Of a stretch of 64,000 nucleotides of DNA, positions 61,977 to 64,000 are shown piece after piece. Origin of the DNA: an uncultured Actinomycetes bacterium (GTDB lineage: Bacteria; Actinomycetota; Actinomycetes; S36-B12; UBA10799); contig CAMPEQ010000011.1 in assembly GCA_946803585.1 (NCBI GenBank), positions 496,001 to 560,000 of the forward strand. The letters run 5' to 3'. Below the pieces are notes generated by a model. The model saw only the letters and a list, made by a program, of their open reading frames with translations. It ran no database searches and had not been told where the DNA came from. The position numbers were made by a program, and so were the translations under genes. How positions within the stretch are numbered: the stretch's first letter is position 1; every line of letters begins with the position of its first letter.

Positions 61977-63863
61977 ATGAGACTCCTGCAATGGCGCTGG
62001 GCGCTACTCGACATCTTCGCCTGGCTAGTCGCCGGGACCCTCGCCGCGACGATCCGTTTTGAGCTGATCCCCTCCGGAACTGTCGTCACCAACTACCTCC
62101 TCGTCGGCATCGCGGCGGCACTCACCCAACTAGCCGTTGGCTACATCTTCAACCTCTACCAGGGCCGCTACCGCACCGCGAGCTTCGACGATTTCCGCAA
62201 CATCAGCGTCACAACCATCACCGTCGCTGTCATCGTCACCATCCCCATCGTTGCCTTCCACCCGGTGGACTTCCCTCGCTCGATGGCCTTCACCTCCGGC
62301 GTCATCGCGCTGACCATCATGATTGCTGCCCGCGCCCTGCACCGCGTAAACTATGAACGCTCCATGACGACGCTCGCCACCGCCGAGAACGTCATCCTGT
62401 TCGGAGCCGGAGAAGCTGGCGAACAACTCGCCCGCTCAATGCGTCGCGACCCAAACGCCGGCTTCAACCCAGTCGCCTTCCTCGACGACGACCCGAAGTA
62501 CCAGAACCTCCGCCTAGAAGGCGTTCCCGTCGAGGGCACCCGTCACGACCTCAGTCGGCTCGTTCGCCAAACCGGCGCCACCACCCTCATCGCCGCCGTC
62601 GCCAACGCCGACTCCACGCTACTCACCGACCTCTCCGAACGCGCCGACCGCGCTGGGGTCAACCTCCTGGTCCTGCCACCAGTCAGCCAACTCGTCACCC
62701 AAGGCGTCGGCATCGGCGACCTGCGCGAGATCAGCGAGGCCGACCTACTGGGCCGAGCCGTCGTCGAGACCGACCAGCAGGCCATCTCCGAGCTCATCCA
62801 CGGCAAGCGCGTCCTCATCACCGGTGCCGGCGGCTCCATCGGCTCCGAACTCGCCCGCAAGATTCAGCCGTTCGGCCCCAAACGCCTCTTCCTGCTCGAC
62901 CGCGACGAGTCGGCTCTGCACGCGGTCCAGATGAGCCTGCACGGCCATGCGCTCCTCGAAGGTGAGGACGTGATCCTCGCCGATATTCGCGACCCCCACC
63001 GCCTCACCGAGGTCTTCGACGAGTGTCAGCCGGAGATCGTGTTCCACGCGGCCGCGCTCAAGCACCTTCCCCTCCTGCAGCACGCCCCCAAGGAAGCCAT
63101 CAAGACCAACATCGCGGGCACCACCAACGTCCTGGCGGCGGCGGAACGCTCCGGGGTGGAGGTGTTTGTCAACATCTCCACCGACAAGGCGGCAAACCCC
63201 ACCAGCGTGCTGGGCTTCTCCAAACGCATCACCGAGCGCCTCACCGCCGAACTCGACTCCCGCAACGGCGCCCGCTACATCAGCGTGCGCTTTGGCAACG
63301 TGCTCGGCAGTCGCGGCTCGATGCTCGGCACCTTCACCGAGCAGATCAACCGCGGCGGGCCGGTCACCGTCACCCACCCGGACATCACCCGGTTCTTCAT
63401 GACCATCCCTGAGGCGTGCGAGCTCGTCCTGCAGGCCAGCGTTGTTGGCCGCGGTGGCGAGGTGCTGATCCTCGATATGGGCGACCCGGTGCGCATCACC
63501 GACGTCGCCAACCGATTGATCCGCCACTCCGGTCAGCGCATCAAGATTGTCTACACCGGACTACGTGATGGCGAGAAGCTCCACGAGGATCTGGTCAGTG
63601 ACACCGAGGATGGTGCACGGCCGTTCCATCCGAAGATCACCCATGTGCGGGTACCAGCCCTTGATCCGTCTGCCGCCCGGCCTGATCTGCGGGAGCCTGA
63701 CGAGGAGATTCGAACCTGGATGGCGAAGATGGCCTACCTGGTTCCCGAGGTGTCAGCTCCTCAACCAATCCGTGTCGCGTCGCCCGAGAGCAGTTCTGAG
63801 GAGGGCCTTCCAGCTAGCCCTCGCGACCGCGTTCGTGACGCTCGGGGTGGGGCCACCAGCTAG
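61977..63863 (+). CDS. Membrane nucleotide-sugar 4,6-dehydratase (WbpM/CapD-like)
   Basis: Protein of 628 residues: four N-terminal transmembrane helices (about 8-115), a first Rossmann domain (NVILFGAGEAGEQLARSMRR, about 139-158) and the catalytic SDR domain (KRVLITGAGGSIGSELARKI, about 278-297; FHAAALKHLPLLQHAPKEAI; STDKAANPTSVLGFSK). It makes UDP-4-keto-6-deoxy-GlcNAc, the entry to bacillosamine, QuiNAc or FucNAc. In the MxxxK position it reads LGFSK, so Met is Leu. It may also be the true start of the amino sugar later formylated. Confidence 0.92.
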   Translation: MRLLQWRWALLDIFAWLVAGTLAATIRFELIPSGTVVTNYLLVGIAAALTQLAVGYIFNLYQGRYRTASFDDFRNISVTTITVAVIVTIPIVAFHPVDFPRSMAFTSGVIALTIMIAARALHRVNYERSMTTLATAENVILFGAGEAGEQLARSMRRDPNAGFNPVAFLDDDPKYQNLRLEGVPVEGTRHDLSRLVRQTGATTLIAAVANADSTLLTDLSERADRAGVNLLVLPPVSQLVTQGVGIGDLREISEADLLGRAVVETDQQAISELIHGKRVLITGAGGSIGSELARKIQPFGPKRLFLLDRDESALHAVQMSLHGHALLEGEDVILADIRDPHRLTEVFDECQPEIVFHAAALKHLPLLQHAPKEAIKTNIAGTTNVLAAAERSGVEVFVNISTDKAANPTSVLGFSKRITERLTAELDSRNGARYISVRFGNVLGSRGSMLGTFTEQINRGGPVTVTHPDITRFFMTIPEACELVLQASVVGRGGEVLILDMGDPVRITDVANRLIRHSGQRIKIVYTGLRDGEKLHEDLVSDTEDGARPFHPKITHVRVPALDPSAARPDLREPDEEIRTWMAKMAYLVPEVSAPQPIRVASPESSSEEGLPASPRDRVRDARGGATS

Positions 63864-64000
63864 GTACGGGCTTCCACCGCTGATTGCTTGCCAGTGAACT
63901 AGCCTTCGGTGCTCCACTCGTTTGGCTGCCACGTCTAACCTCAGCAAGGATGTGCCAGCAGCTGTTGGCTCCTCATGGCAAGCTGGACCTACCTCGGCAC
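63864..64000. other. Window end, possible start of the next gene
   Basis: No supported gene. A GTG at 63952 after AGCAAGGAT opens a plus-strand frame to the window edge (MPAAVGSSWQAGPTSA). This is too short to judge; it may be the next gene of the locus. Confidence 0.25.

Noticed and set aside
62745-63527. 260-codon minus-strand open frame opposite the WbpM-like gene
   Set aside because: Antisense of a strongly conserved dehydratase domain; the composition reflects mirrored codon bias.
1-64000. CRISPR array, tRNA or rRNA genes
   Set aside because: No series of regularly spaced identical 25-40 nt repeats and no tRNA-like cloverleaf or rRNA block was recognised by eye; the tandem repeats seen are short and adjacent.

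Overview
The window reads as a chromosomal segment of a free-living, fairly GC-rich actinobacterium. Markers: a bacterial proteasome activator (Bpa type, C-terminus GPYL) beside a quinone oxidoreductase, a serS/HAD/pheA neighbourhood, a cyclic-di-AMP riboswitch ahead of an NlpC/P60 hydrolase, many GTG starts, and several genes whose start codon lies 5 to 7 nt after a TANNNT -10 box (leaderless transcripts). Genus cannot be fixed from the sequence.

Layout. 1-0.93 kb: start of an unknown gene and a polyphosphate-glucokinase-like ROK kinase. 0.99-9.7 kb: a minus-strand operon for a biotin-dependent acyl-CoA carboxylase (two subunits), an AtuA-type protein, a TetR regulator, an acyl-CoA dehydrogenase and an enoyl-CoA hydratase, apparently for branched-chain or isoprenoid acyl-CoAs. 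Its leaderless promoter is covered by two palindromes. 10-20 kb: SulP transporter, divergent MoeA-like protein, K+ channel, quinone oxidoreductase, Bpa, LuxR-type regulator, serS, HAD phosphatase, TauE/SafE permease. 20.4-25.4 kb: riboswitch and NlpC/P60, pheA, DUF4446, SEC-C protein, tyrosine phosphatase. 25.6-28.6 kb: MoxR-DUF58-VWA operon. 28.7-39.7 kb: SDR, GDPD, a TetR/MDR divergent pair with clear operators, an FAD-linked oxidase carrying in-frame minisatellites, an AbiEi/DUF559-like protein, secreted pentapeptide-repeat and DUF4012 proteins.

39.8-63.9 kb is a surface-polysaccharide locus: a Wzz/BY-kinase fusion (CpsD type), PIG-L deacetylase, formyltransferase, initiating sugar transferase, epimerase and glycosyltransferase; then a minus-strand block with glycosyltransferases, FkbM methyltransferase, WecB-type epimerase, Wzx flippase and another methyltransferase; then a Wzy-like polymerase, an IS21-family element nested in an IS3-family remnant, a methyltransferase, the CapE-CapF-CapG set for UDP-N-acetyl-L-fucosamine, and a WbpM/CapD-like dehydratase. 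Together these genes could make, polymerise and export a Wzy-dependent polysaccharide containing FucNAc and possibly an N-formylated amino sugar. By eye the centre of this locus is less GC-rich than its flanks, and it contains IS scars, consistent with assembly by exchange.

Regulatory highlights: a TTGACA-17-TAGAGT promoter with an operator inside its spacer (31.6 kb), the double palindrome at 9.7 kb, the riboswitch at 20.4 kb, a repeated hairpin family (14.1, 34.5, 35.6 kb) and a possible leaderless 10-codon reading frame with its own terminator at 23.1 kb. I found no CRISPR array, tRNA or rRNA.
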